Part shown: positions 33,848-44,238 of the stretch, in pieces | Numbering within the stretch: the first letter of the stretch is position 1 | Layout of the letters: every line of letters starts with the position of its first letter | Source of the DNA: Micromonospora sp. ALFpr18c | GTDB lineage: Bacteria; Actinomycetota; Actinomycetes; Mycobacteriales; Micromonosporaceae | NCBI RefSeq assembly: GCF_008868155.1 | Contig: NZ_WBKR01000023.1 | Location: 1 to 45,456, forward strand | Length of the DNA stretch: 45,456 bases | Reading direction: 5' to 3' | Made by a program: the position numbers and the translations under genes | Notes under the pieces: generated by a model | Database searches by the model: none | Told to the model about the DNA's origin: nothing | The model's input: the letters and a program-made list of their open reading frames with translations, nothing else

Positions 33848-34843
33848 ATGCCAGAGATCCTCGACCAGGCCCGGACCCAGGTCCTGGGTGACGGTGTCGG
33901 CCTCGACCAGGCCGGCATCCTCGCTGTGCTCAACCTGCCCGACGAGCACCTGCCCGCCGCCCTGCAACTCGCCCACGACGTGCGGATGCGGTGGTGCGGC
34001 CCGGAGGTCGAGGTCGAGGGGATCGTGTCGCTGAAGACCGGCGGCTGCCCGGAGGACTGCCACTTCTGCTCCCAGTCCGGCCTGTTCACCTCGCCGGTGC
34101 GCTCGGTCTGGCTGGACATCCCGTCGCTGGTCGAGGCGGCGAAGCAGACCGCGAAGACCGGGGCGACCGAGTTCTGCATCGTGGCCGCGGTGCGCGGCCC
34201 GGACGCGCGGCTGATGAAGCAGATGCGCGAGGGCGTCGCCGCCATCAGGGCCGAGGTCGACATCCAGGTCGCCGCGTCGCTGGGCATGCTCTCCCAGGAG
34301 CAGGTCGACGACCTGGTCGACATGGGCGTACACCGCTACAACCACAACCTGGAGACCTGCCGGTCGTACTTCCCCAACGTGGTCACCACGCACTCCTGGG
34401 AGGAGCGCTGGGAGACGCTGCGGATGGTCCGCGACTCCGGCATGGAGGTGTGCTGCGGCGGCATCCTCGGCCTCGGTGAGACCGTCGAGCAGCGGGCCGA
34501 GTTCGCCGCGCAGCTCGCCGAACTGAACCCGCACGAGGTGCCGCTCAACTTCCTCAACCCCCGGCCGGGCACCCCGCTCGGTGACCGCCCGGTGGTCGAG
34601 GGCAAGGACGCGCTGCGGGCCATCGCCGCGTTCCGGCTGGCCATGCCGCGGACCATCCTGCGGTACGCGGGTGGTCGGGAGATCACCCTCGGTGACCTGG
34701 GCACCCGCGACGGTCTGCTCGGTGGCATCAACGCGGTGATCGTCGGCAACTACCTGACCACGCTGGGTCGGCCGGCGACCGCCGACCTCGACCTGCTCGA
34801 CGAATTGAAGATGCCGGTCAAGGCGCTCTCTGCCACGCTGTGA
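33848..34843 (+). CDS. bioB: Biotin synthase
   Basis: Radical-SAM enzyme inserting sulfur into dethiobiotin. 331 residues. CxxxCxxC [4Fe-4S] motif in '[15 protein letters not shown]', then '[27 protein letters not shown]' and '[10 protein letters not shown]'. ATG 33848; the transcript is probably very short-leadered, with TAGGGT a few bases upstream. Its stop overlaps the bsaP GTG. It is the BsaP-dependent, mycobacterial-type biotin synthase, inferred from the linked bsaP. Confidence 0.96.
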   Translation: MPEILDQARTQVLGDGVGLDQAGILAVLNLPDEHLPAALQLAHDVRMRWCGPEVEVEGIVSLKTGGCPEDCHFCSQSGLFTSPVRSVWLDIPSLVEAAKQTAKTGATEFCIVAAVRGPDARLMKQMREGVAAIRAEVDIQVAASLGMLSQEQVDDLVDMGVHRYNHNLETCRSYFPNVVTTHSWEERWETLRMVRDSGMEVCCGGILGLGETVEQRAEFAAQLAELNPHEVPLNFLNPRPGTPLGDRPVVEGKDALRAIAAFRLAMPRTILRYAGGREITLGDLGTRDGLLGGINAVIVGNYLTTLGRPATADLDLLDELKMPVKALSATL

Positions 34844-35043
34844 CCACCATGACGACGACCGAGCTGTGGTGCGACCGGTGCGGCGAGCCGGCGACGGCGG
34901 GCACCGCCCATCCGGGTTGCGTGTCCGCCCGCCAGTTGGAGCCGCCCCGGTTCTGCCAGCGGTGCCGCCGCCGGATGAAGGTGCAGGTGCTGCCGGTCGG
35001 CTGGTCGGCGGTCTGCGTGGAGCACGGCGAGATCCGGGGCTGA
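34840..35043 (+). CDS. bsaP: Biotin synthase auxiliary protein BsaP
   Basis: 67-residue Cys-rich protein: '[54 protein letters not shown]' with C-x2-C, C, C-x2-C and a final C, enough ligands for an Fe-S cluster or zinc. Its GTG overlaps the bioB stop (GTGA), so the two are translated in near-equal amounts. Small proteins of this form next to bioB in mycobacteria are required for biotin synthase activity, and that role is assigned here by family and context. Confidence 0.88.
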   Translation: MTTMTTTELWCDRCGEPATAGTAHPGCVSARQLEPPRFCQRCRRRMKVQVLPVGWSAVCVEHGEIRG

Positions 35044-35047
35044 GCCG

Positions 35048-35554
35048 ATGCTGCGAGGGCGGGCGGTGACACTGCGGCCGGCGACGGTCGCCGACGTGCC
35101 GGCCCTCGCGGCGATCCGGGCCGACCCGGAGGTACGCCGGTGGTGGCGCGGCGGCACCGACCTCGCCGACTCCGTCCGCGCCGACCTGGACGACGACGAC
35201 CTGACGTTGTACGCCATCGAGCACGACGGCCGGGTGATCGGCGCGATCCAGTGGTACGCCGAGTCCGACCCGGACTACCGCCACGCGAGCTTGGACATCT
35301 TCCTCGATCCGGCGGCGCGCGGTGCCGGGCTCGGCGTGGACGCCATCCGTACGCTGGCCCGGCACCTGATCGACGAGTACGGCCACCACCGTTTCACCAT
35401 CGATCCGGCGGCGGCGAACAGCGCCGCCATCCGGGCGTACGCCAAGGTGGGTTTCCGTCCGGTGGGGGTGCTGCGCCGCTACGAGCGCGGCGAGGACGGC
35501 CGCTGGCACGACGGCCTGTTGATGGACCTGCTCGCCGACGACCTGACCGACTGA
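35048..35554 (+). CDS. GNAT acetyltransferase, AAC(6')-like
   Basis: 168 residues, single GNAT domain of the RimJ/AAC(6') type: 'LRGRAVTLRPATVADVPALAAIRADPEVRRWW', 'DIFLDPAARGAGLGVDAIRTLARHLIDEYGHHRFTIDPAAANSAAIRAYAKVGFRPVGVLRRYERGEDGRWHDGLLMDLL', where the AxGxGxG-like acetyl-CoA loop is 'ARGAGLGVDA'. The sequence is close to aminoglycoside 6'-N-acetyltransferase homologues, but drug resistance cannot be inferred. It begins 4 bp after bsaP and may share its transcript. A long hairpin repeat starts 3 bp after the stop. Confidence 0.86.
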   Translation: MLRGRAVTLRPATVADVPALAAIRADPEVRRWWRGGTDLADSVRADLDDDDLTLYAIEHDGRVIGAIQWYAESDPDYRHASLDIFLDPAARGAGLGVDAIRTLARHLIDEYGHHRFTIDPAAANSAAIRAYAKVGFRPVGVLRRYERGEDGRWHDGLLMDLLADDLTD

Positions 35555-35556
35555 CG

Positions 35557-35605
35557 AGATCTTGGACGGTTTCCGTTCGGCGCGAACGCTAACTGTCCAA
35601 GATCT
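35557..35605. repeat. Long hairpin repeat, copy 1 (also possible terminator)
   Basis: Inverted repeat with 23-nt arms and a 3-nt loop: left AGATCTTGGAC-GGTTTCCGTTCG, right the reverse complement apart from 3 mismatches. It lies immediately after the GNAT stop. A second, closely related hairpin sits at 36120-36166; the two bracket a broken gene. Confidence 0.85.
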
Positions 35606-35625
35606 GGTGGCGGGAACGCCGGACG

Positions 35626-36119
35626 GTGACGAGACTCCCGGGAATGTTGCCCGCCGACGACGCCGACGAACTCGACTGGCTCGCCTCCGAGCAGTCGGGT
35701 GTCCTGACGACCGCGCAGGTGTCCCGTCTGCTCAGCGAAGGCACGGTGTGGGGTCGGATCCGCTCCGGACGGTGGCGATCGATCTGTCGAGGAATCGTGT
35801 TGACCGGCACCGGTTGCCCGCTCCGGACCTGAGGGAGCATCGGGTCGACGCGGCGGGTCGGAACCGCTGGCGGGACGCGTACTCGCGCCAGTGACGGGTG
35901 CAGGTGGAGATCGACGGCGCGCACAAGATGGACGCCCGGCAGTGGGCGGACGACATGCGCCGGCAGAACGACGTCTGGGCCGGCGGCGACCGGATTCTGC
36001 GCTTTCCCGTCTGGCTGGTCCGCGCCCGCCCCGGCGAAGTCGCCGAGACGGTCCGCTGCGCTCTCATAGCCGCAGGCTGGACCTCGACCGCACCCCGTCG
36101 ACGCCCGGCCCAAAAATGA
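35626..36119 (+). pseudogene. AbiEi-antitoxin-like/DUF559-type protein, disrupted
   Basis: The first frame (GTG 35626) reads VTRLPGMLPADDADELDWLASEQSGVLTTAQVSRLLSEGTVWGRIRSGRWRSICRGIVLTGTG, the wHTH found in type IV AbiEi-like antitoxin-domain proteins, and stops at 35832. The remainder shifts frame: 'LREHRVDAAGRNRWRDAYSRQ' then an in-frame TGA at 35892-35894, then 'VQVEIDGAHKMDARQWADDMRRQNDVW...RILRFPVWLVRARPGEVAETVRCALIAAGW', a DUF559/endonuclease-like C-terminus ending at 36119. The middle of a protein of about 300 residues is missing. At least two lesions (internal deletion with frameshift, nonsense) make it inactive. Bracketed by hairpin repeats. Confidence 0.8.
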
Positions 36120-36166
36120 ATCTTGGACAGTTTCCGTCCGCGCGGAACGGAAACTGTCCAAGATCT
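36120..36166. repeat. Long hairpin repeat, copy 2
   Basis: ATCTTGGACAGTTTCCGT (36120-36137) and its exact reverse complement (36147-36164) enclose a short GC-rich loop. Arms match copy 1 closely (AGATCTTGGAC-n-GTTTCCGT). It starts at the last base of the pseudogene and ends 16 bp before the GH9 stop, so it could also terminate the leftward GH9 message. Confidence 0.85.
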
Positions 36167-36182
36167 CGAACGCGGGTGCGGG

Positions 36183-39359
<3,177 letters not shown>

Positions 39360-39442
39360 TCAGAGGCTCGCCGCTCAGACAGCCGTCGGGGCCGACGACG
39401 CCGACGGCGTTCAGCCAGACAAACGTACTGTTGCTGACCCAC

Positions 39443-39461
39443 TACTGTCCGCGAGACAGTA
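39443..39461. promoter_or_regulatory. Palindromic operator upstream of aldehyde dehydrogenase
   Basis: TACTGTC-CGCGA-GACAGTA: perfect 7-bp arms with a 5-bp spacer, 60 bp before the ATG at 39521. A related half (GTACTG) lies at 39425-39430. Size and symmetry suit a TetR- or GntR-type dimer. No matching regulator gene is nearby, so assignment is open. Confidence 0.5.
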
Positions 39462-39520
39462 CGGATCACCAGCGGTGCCATCGACGCCGCCGCTCCCCGG
39501 TCGACCCTGAGGAGAACGCG

Positions 39521-41086
39521 ATGGCACGACGACTCGCCGAGGGCACCGCCTGGTCCGACGTCCTCACCCGCGCGGTGACCGCCACGCCAGAGGCGTTCGG
39601 CGCCGCCGTGGACGGCGTCACCACCCTGCACAACCTGGTCGACGGAGAATGGCGGGCCGTCGGCCGTCCCACACCCGCCCGCACCCCGGTGGACAACACC
39701 GTCGTGATCAACCTGCCCCGGATCGACGCCGACACGGCCAGCGCCGCCGTCGCGCACGCCGCCGCCGCGCACCGGGACTGGGCGCAGACCCCGCTCGCCG
39801 AGCGCAAGGCCCGGGTCGCCGACGCCCTGGACGCCCTGGACGCCCACCGTGACCTGCTCGCGCTGCTGCTCGTCTGGGAGATCGGTAAGCCGTGGCGGCT
39901 GGCCTGCGCCGACGTGGACCGCGCGCTCGACGGCGTCCGCTGGTACGCCGGCGAGATCGACCGGATGCTCGCCGACGGCCGCGAGCCGCTGCCGGGCCCG
40001 GTCAGCAACATCGCGTCGTGGAACTACCCGATGAGCGTCCTCGTGCACGCCGAACTGGTCCAACTGCTGGCCGGCAACGCGGTCATCGCCAAGACCCCGT
40101 CTCAGGGTGGCGCCGTCTGCCTGACCGTCGCGCACGCGCTGATGCGCCGCGCCGGGCTGCCCGCCACCCTCGTTTCCGGCGGCGGCGAGGAACTGTCCGA
40201 AGTGCTGGTCCGGGCACCCGAGATCGGCGCGGTGGCGTTCGTCGGCGGACGCTCCAACGGCGGCAAGGTGGCCGCCGCGCTGCTCGACAGCGACAAGCGG
40301 CACTTCATCGAGCAGGAGGGCCTCAACGCCTGGGGCATCTGGAACTTCTCCCAGTGGGACCTACTCGCCACGCACCTGAAGAAAGGCTTCGAGTACGGCA
40401 AGCAGCGCTGCACCGCGTACCCCCGGTTCGTCGTGCAACGTGACCTGGTCGACGAGTTCCTCGACATGTACCTGCCCGTCGTGCGCAGCGTCCGCTTCGG
40501 CCACCCGCTCGCCGTCGACGACACCTGGACCGCCGGCGACCCGCTGCCCGAGCTGGACTTCGGGCCGCTGATCAGCGCCGCGAAGGCCGACGAGCTGCAC
40601 CGCAAGGTCGACGAGGCGGCCCGTGGCGGCGCGGTGCCGCTGCACCGCGGCAAGCTGACCGGCGCCCCGTTCCTGCCCGGACAGGACACCTCGGCGTACG
40701 TGGCGCCGTCGGTGCTGCTCGCACCGCCCGGCCGGTCCCGGCTGATGCACGCCGAACCGTTCGGGCCGGTCGACACGATCGTCGTGGTGGACACCACCGA
40801 CGAACTGCTGGCCGCCATGAACGCCTCCAACGGCGCGCTGGTCGCGTCCCTGGCCTGCGACGACGAGGAGGTGGCCGGCAAGCTCGCGGTGGACCTGCAG
40901 GCGTTCAAGGTGGGCATCAACAAGCCGCGCTCGCGGGGTGACCGCGACGAGGCGTTCGGCGGCCGGGGCGCCTCGTGGAAGGGCGCGTTCGTCGGCGGCG
41001 ACCTGCTGGTGCAGGCCGTCACCGTCGGCGGCGACGACCGGCTCTACGGCAACTTCCCCGACTACAACAGCTACCCCGCCACCTGA
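39521..41086 (+). CDS. NAD(P)-dependent aldehyde dehydrogenase
   Basis: 521 residues, ALDH superfamily. 'NIASWNYPMSVLVHAELVQLLAGNAVIAKTPSQGG' (cofactor binding), 'VGGRSNGGKVAAALL' , 'HFIEQEGLNAWGIWNF' in place of the ELGG motif, and catalytic C297 in 'YGKQRCTAYPRFVV'. The replacement of ELGGKNP by EQEGLNAW and the substituted 'GQRCTA' context put it in a divergent clade whose substrate I cannot name. RBS GAGGAGAA before ATG 39521. A palindromic operator is 60 bp upstream. Ends at a strong bidirectional hairpin. Confidence 0.87.
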   Translation: MARRLAEGTAWSDVLTRAVTATPEAFGAAVDGVTTLHNLVDGEWRAVGRPTPARTPVDNTVVINLPRIDADTASAAVAHAAAAHRDWAQTPLAERKARVADALDALDAHRDLLALLLVWEIGKPWRLACADVDRALDGVRWYAGEIDRMLADGREPLPGPVSNIASWNYPMSVLVHAELVQLLAGNAVIAKTPSQGGAVCLTVAHALMRRAGLPATLVSGGGEELSEVLVRAPEIGAVAFVGGRSNGGKVAAALLDSDKRHFIEQEGLNAWGIWNFSQWDLLATHLKKGFEYGKQRCTAYPRFVVQRDLVDEFLDMYLPVVRSVRFGHPLAVDDTWTAGDPLPELDFGPLISAAKADELHRKVDEAARGGAVPLHRGKLTGAPFLPGQDTSAYVAPSVLLAPPGRSRLMHAEPFGPVDTIVVVDTTDELLAAMNASNGALVASLACDDEEVAGKLAVDLQAFKVGINKPRSRGDRDEAFGGRGASWKGAFVGGDLLVQAVTVGGDDRLYGNFPDYNSYPAT

Positions 41087-41093
41087 TCGACAC

Positions 41094-41126
41094 CCCCGGT
41101 CCCCGCCACGGTGGCGGGGACCGGGG
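41094..41126. terminator. Bidirectional terminator hairpin
   Basis: Arms CCCCGGTCCCCGCCAC and GTGGCGGGGACCGGGG are exact reverse complements around one base (G110), giving a 14-16 bp stem. It lies 7 bp after the aldehyde dehydrogenase stop and 18 bp beyond the facing ACT-GNAT stop. Confidence 0.8.
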
Positions 41127-41144
41127 AACGGCGTACGGCCCTAC

Positions 41145-42221
41145 CTACGCGCCGGACGACAGGGCGGTGTTCGTCCGACCGACCGGGACCGGGGAGGCGA
41201 GCGGGACGGTGAGAGTGAGCAGAGGCCCGTCGCGCTCCGTCAAGCTGGGCCGGTCGAGCCGGCGCAGCGTCCGCAGCATCGGGGTGTTCTCGGCCTGGAC
41301 GTGCAGCACCAGCGCCGCGTACCCGGCGGCGTCGGCGTGCCGGGCCAGCCGGCGCAGCAACGCCGAGCCGAGCCCACGCCGCTGCCAGTCGTCGCGTACC
41401 AGCAGCGCCACCTCGGCCTCGTCGCCCTCGCCGAGCAGGTTCGCCATCGCCACCACCGACTCCGCGGCACCGTCGGGGCCGGTGGCCGTGGCGACCAGCG
41501 TCAACCCTCGGGGCGGCTCCAGCAGTCGCCGCAGCCGAGCCTGCTGCGGCAACGCCGCCCCGCCCAAGTAGCGCCGGTGCCGGCTGCGCGGAGAGCACGC
41601 CTCGTGCAGCTCCAGCACACCCGACAGGTCGTCCACGCACGCCGGCCGCACGGCCACCTCGGCACCGTCGGGCAGCACCAGGGTGACCTGCTCGGCGGCC
41701 CGGCGCGCCACGGTGGCGGCCAGCTCGACCAGGGCCTGCGCCCGGGCGTACTCCGCCGGGGTGAAGGCGGGCGCGGCCCGGCGCAGCGCGAACGAGCCGC
41801 CCGCCGGGTCGGCCAACAGCATGCTGGTGCCGGTGATGCCCCGGTCGAAGCCGGTCGACGCGGGCCGCCAGCTGACCGAGTCGGTGCCGAGCAGCGTCCG
41901 AAGCGCCTCGCCCGTCGCGTCCGGGTCACGGACCAGTCGGTTGGCCAGCCCGAGCACCCGGGTGGGCTGGTCGGCCAGGCCGCGCGCCTCGCTGCGCGCC
42001 ACCCAGCAGTCCCGTCCACGCCCGCGCTCGACGGCGGCGATCAGCTCGGTCTCGTCGAGCGCGTCCGGCGCGTCGACCAGGAAATCGTCCACCGCGCCCT
42101 GCTCGGTGGGCTGCACCTGCACGGTGAGGATGTTGACCCCGCGCAGCGCGAGGCTCGCCGTGAGGACCGACAGGTAACCCGGCCGGTCGTCCACCGTTGC
42201 TCGGATCCGCCACAACGTCAT
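41145..42221 (-). CDS. ACT domain-GNAT acetyltransferase fusion
   Basis: 358 residues. N-terminal ACT domain (about 1-70, 'RIRATVDDRPGYLSVLTASLALRGVNILTVQVQPTEQGAVDDFLVDAP') then a linker and a C-terminal GNAT domain (about 190-345, 'VRPACVDDLSGVLELHEACSPRSRHRRYLGG', 'VALLVRDDWQRRGLGSALLRRLARHADAAGYAALVLHVQAENTPMLRTLRRL'; acetyl-CoA loop RRGLGSA). An ACT domain normally binds an amino acid, so this is probably an amino-acid-regulated acetyltransferase, possibly of proteins. ATG 42221 has GGGAAGGGAG upstream. It lies 90 bp downstream of a second ACT protein on the same strand. Confidence 0.87.
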   Translation of the reverse strand: MTLWRIRATVDDRPGYLSVLTASLALRGVNILTVQVQPTEQGAVDDFLVDAPDALDETELIAAVERGRGRDCWVARSEARGLADQPTRVLGLANRLVRDPDATGEALRTLLGTDSVSWRPASTGFDRGITGTSMLLADPAGGSFALRRAAPAFTPAEYARAQALVELAATVARRAAEQVTLVLPDGAEVAVRPACVDDLSGVLELHEACSPRSRHRRYLGGAALPQQARLRRLLEPPRGLTLVATATGPDGAAESVVAMANLLGEGDEAEVALLVRDDWQRRGLGSALLRRLARHADAAGYAALVLHVQAENTPMLRTLRRLDRPSLTERDGPLLTLTVPLASPVPVGRTNTALSSGA

Positions 42222-42311
42222 GGTTGGCTCCCTTCCCCACCCAAGAGCCTCGCCCCCGGCTGTTGCCGGCCGGTTGCTCACCGGTGTCGGCCCGGGAACT
42301 CCTCGTGCAGG

Positions 42312-43013
42312 TCAGGGACCGGCGTTCACCGGGGGCGCGCCGACCAGGTCCAGTCGGTCACCGAGGATCACCGCGCTGGCCCGGACGAGCTGGCTGAGCC
42401 GGTCCACCTCGGTGCTGTGGAACCCGGCGGCGCAGAGCGTCTCGCTGTGCTCGCGGGCCACCACCAGCACCAGGCCGGCCCGACCGAACGGCACTATCGC
42501 GTGGTGGGTGCCGTCGGGGGTGGTCATCGACCGGCCGCGCAGCGGGGTCACCTCCGGCAACCGCGGCGGTACGGGAGCACGCCAGCTGGCGTGCCCGACG
42601 GTGGCGCCACCACCTCCGTTGCGGGACGCCCAGTCCACCGGGACCACCGCGGCGACGGCCCAGTCGGCCGCCAGCAGCCCGGGTACCGCGTCGACCAGGG
42701 TGGCCAGCCCGTCGGCCGGGTTCGCCGCGACCTGGGCCAGCAGCTCCGCGTCCTGACCGGTGGTGGTGGGCGCGCCGATCGCCCGCCACACGCCGTCGAC
42801 CCGCACACCGGGGATCGCCGCGAGACCGGCCAGCAGCCGCTCGACCCGGGCCGCACCCGGCCAGACCACCGTGAAGTCGTCCACCGCGCGCCCGCCGAGC
42901 CGCTCCAGGACCACCACCTGCACGATGTCTGCGCCGGACACGCCCAGCGTGCGAGCCACCTGGCCGAGGGTGCCCGGACGGTCCGGCAGGGTGACCCGAA
43001 CTCGCAGCAACAT
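42312..43013 (-). CDS. ACT-domain protein
   Basis: 233 residues. N-terminal ACT domain: 'LLRVRVTLPDRPGTLGQVARTLGVSGADIVQVVVLERLGGRAVDDFTVVWPG' (residues 2-53). The second half ('VDAVPGLLAADWAVAAVVPVDWASRNGGGGA...FGRAGLVLVVAREHSETLCAAGFHSTEVDRLSQLVRASAVILGDRL') looks like a degenerate GAF-type fold. ATG 43013 with GGAGGGA 7 bases upstream. Same orientation as the ACT-GNAT gene, likely one operon. Probable amino-acid-sensing regulator of unknown target. Confidence 0.82.
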   Translation of the reverse strand: MLLRVRVTLPDRPGTLGQVARTLGVSGADIVQVVVLERLGGRAVDDFTVVWPGAARVERLLAGLAAIPGVRVDGVWRAIGAPTTTGQDAELLAQVAANPADGLATLVDAVPGLLAADWAVAAVVPVDWASRNGGGGATVGHASWRAPVPPRLPEVTPLRGRSMTTPDGTHHAIVPFGRAGLVLVVAREHSETLCAAGFHSTEVDRLSQLVRASAVILGDRLDLVGAPPVNAGP

Positions 43014-43158
43014 GTCTGTCCCTCCGCTCGGCGGGCCGGCGACGGCCGGCAGGCTGGTCCCAGCCTGGTCCTTGACCATTTCGTCCCTGTTGCAGAGGCA
43101 TGTCCCGAGAGGAAAATCCGACCTTGACAACGTGAACAGGCTGCCATCAACTAGTCGG

Positions 43159-44238
43159 ATGACCGATCCGGCCGCCGACGCGCTGCGGCCGGACCCGGTT
43201 ACGGCCTCCCCCGCCGGCGTCGACCTCGATCGGCTCGCCGGCTATCTGACGCGGCACCGGCCCGGGCTGGCCGTGGGGCCACTGCGGGCCGAGCTGATCG
43301 CCGGCGGCAAGTCCAACCTCACCTACCTGCTGCGCCTCGGCGACCGGGAGGTCGTGCTGCGCCGGCCACCGTTGGGGCACGTGCTGGCGACCGCGCACGA
43401 CATGGCCCGCGAGTTCCGGGTCATCTCGGCCCTGGCGCCGACCGAGGTGCCGGTCCCGGACGCGCTGCTGCTCTGCGCCGACCCGGAGGTGATCGGCGCC
43501 CCGTTCTACCTGATGGAACGGGCACCCGGGGAGGTGTTCCGCACCCGCGCGCAGACCGACCCGCTGGGCGACGAGCGTCGCCGCGCCCTCGCCCTGGCGA
43601 TGATGGACACCCTCGCCGCCCTGCACACCGTCGACCCGGCGGCGGTCGGGCTGAGCGACTTCGGCCGCCCCGAGGGCTACCTCGCCCGGCAGGTACGCCG
43701 CTGGGCCGGGCAGCTCGACCGCTCCCGCAGCCGCCCGCTGCCCGGCATCGACGAGCTGCGCGACCTGCTCGCCGCGACCGCGCCGGAGGGGGCGAACGCC
43801 GGCCGGATCGTGCACGGCGACTACCGGCTCGACAACCTCCTCGCCTCGGCCGACCCGGTGGCCGTGCACGCGGTGCTCGACTGGGAGATGGCCACCCTCG
43901 GCGACCCCCTCGCCGATCTGGGGCTGCTCCTGACGTACTGGGACGTGCTGGGTGGCAGCGAGACGGCCGCCGGCAACCCGGTCGCCGACGGTCTCGGCCC
44001 GCGCGCCGGCTTCCCCACCGGCACCGAGCTGATCGACCGGTACGCCGGGCGCAGCGACGTCGACGTCGGGCCGCTGCACTGGCACGTGGCGCTCGGCTGT
44101 TTCAAGCTCGCGGTCATCTGCGAGGGCATCCACTACCGCCACACCCTGGGGCAGACCCTCGGTGCGGGCTTCGACCGGATCGGCGACATGGTGGCACCGC
44201 TGGTCGCGCACGGTCTGACCGCCGCCAGGGAGCGGTGA
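43159..44238 (+). CDS. APH-family phosphotransferase, ACAD10/11-like kinase
   Basis: 359 residues with the aminoglycoside-phosphotransferase/choline-kinase fold: '[26 protein letters not shown]' (ATP Lys region), '[12 protein letters not shown]'-type catalytic loop seen as '[46 protein letters not shown]' (HGDxxxxN and DWE). This subfamily occurs fused to acyl-CoA dehydrogenase in eukaryotic ACAD10/11 and split in bacteria, where it phosphorylates 4-hydroxyacyl-CoA. Here its stop overlaps the acyl-CoA dehydrogenase start (TGATG). ATG 43159; TTGACA at 43124-43129 may belong to its promoter. Confidence 0.9.
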   Translation: MTDPAADALRPDPVTASPAGVDLDRLAGYLTRHRPGLAVGPLRAELIAGGKSNLTYLLRLGDREVVLRRPPLGHVLATAHDMAREFRVISALAPTEVPVPDALLLCADPEVIGAPFYLMERAPGEVFRTRAQTDPLGDERRRALALAMMDTLAALHTVDPAAVGLSDFGRPEGYLARQVRRWAGQLDRSRSRPLPGIDELRDLLAATAPEGANAGRIVHGDYRLDNLLASADPVAVHAVLDWEMATLGDPLADLGLLLTYWDVLGGSETAAGNPVADGLGPRAGFPTGTELIDRYAGRSDVDVGPLHWHVALGCFKLAVICEGIHYRHTLGQTLGAGFDRIGDMVAPLVAHGLTAARER

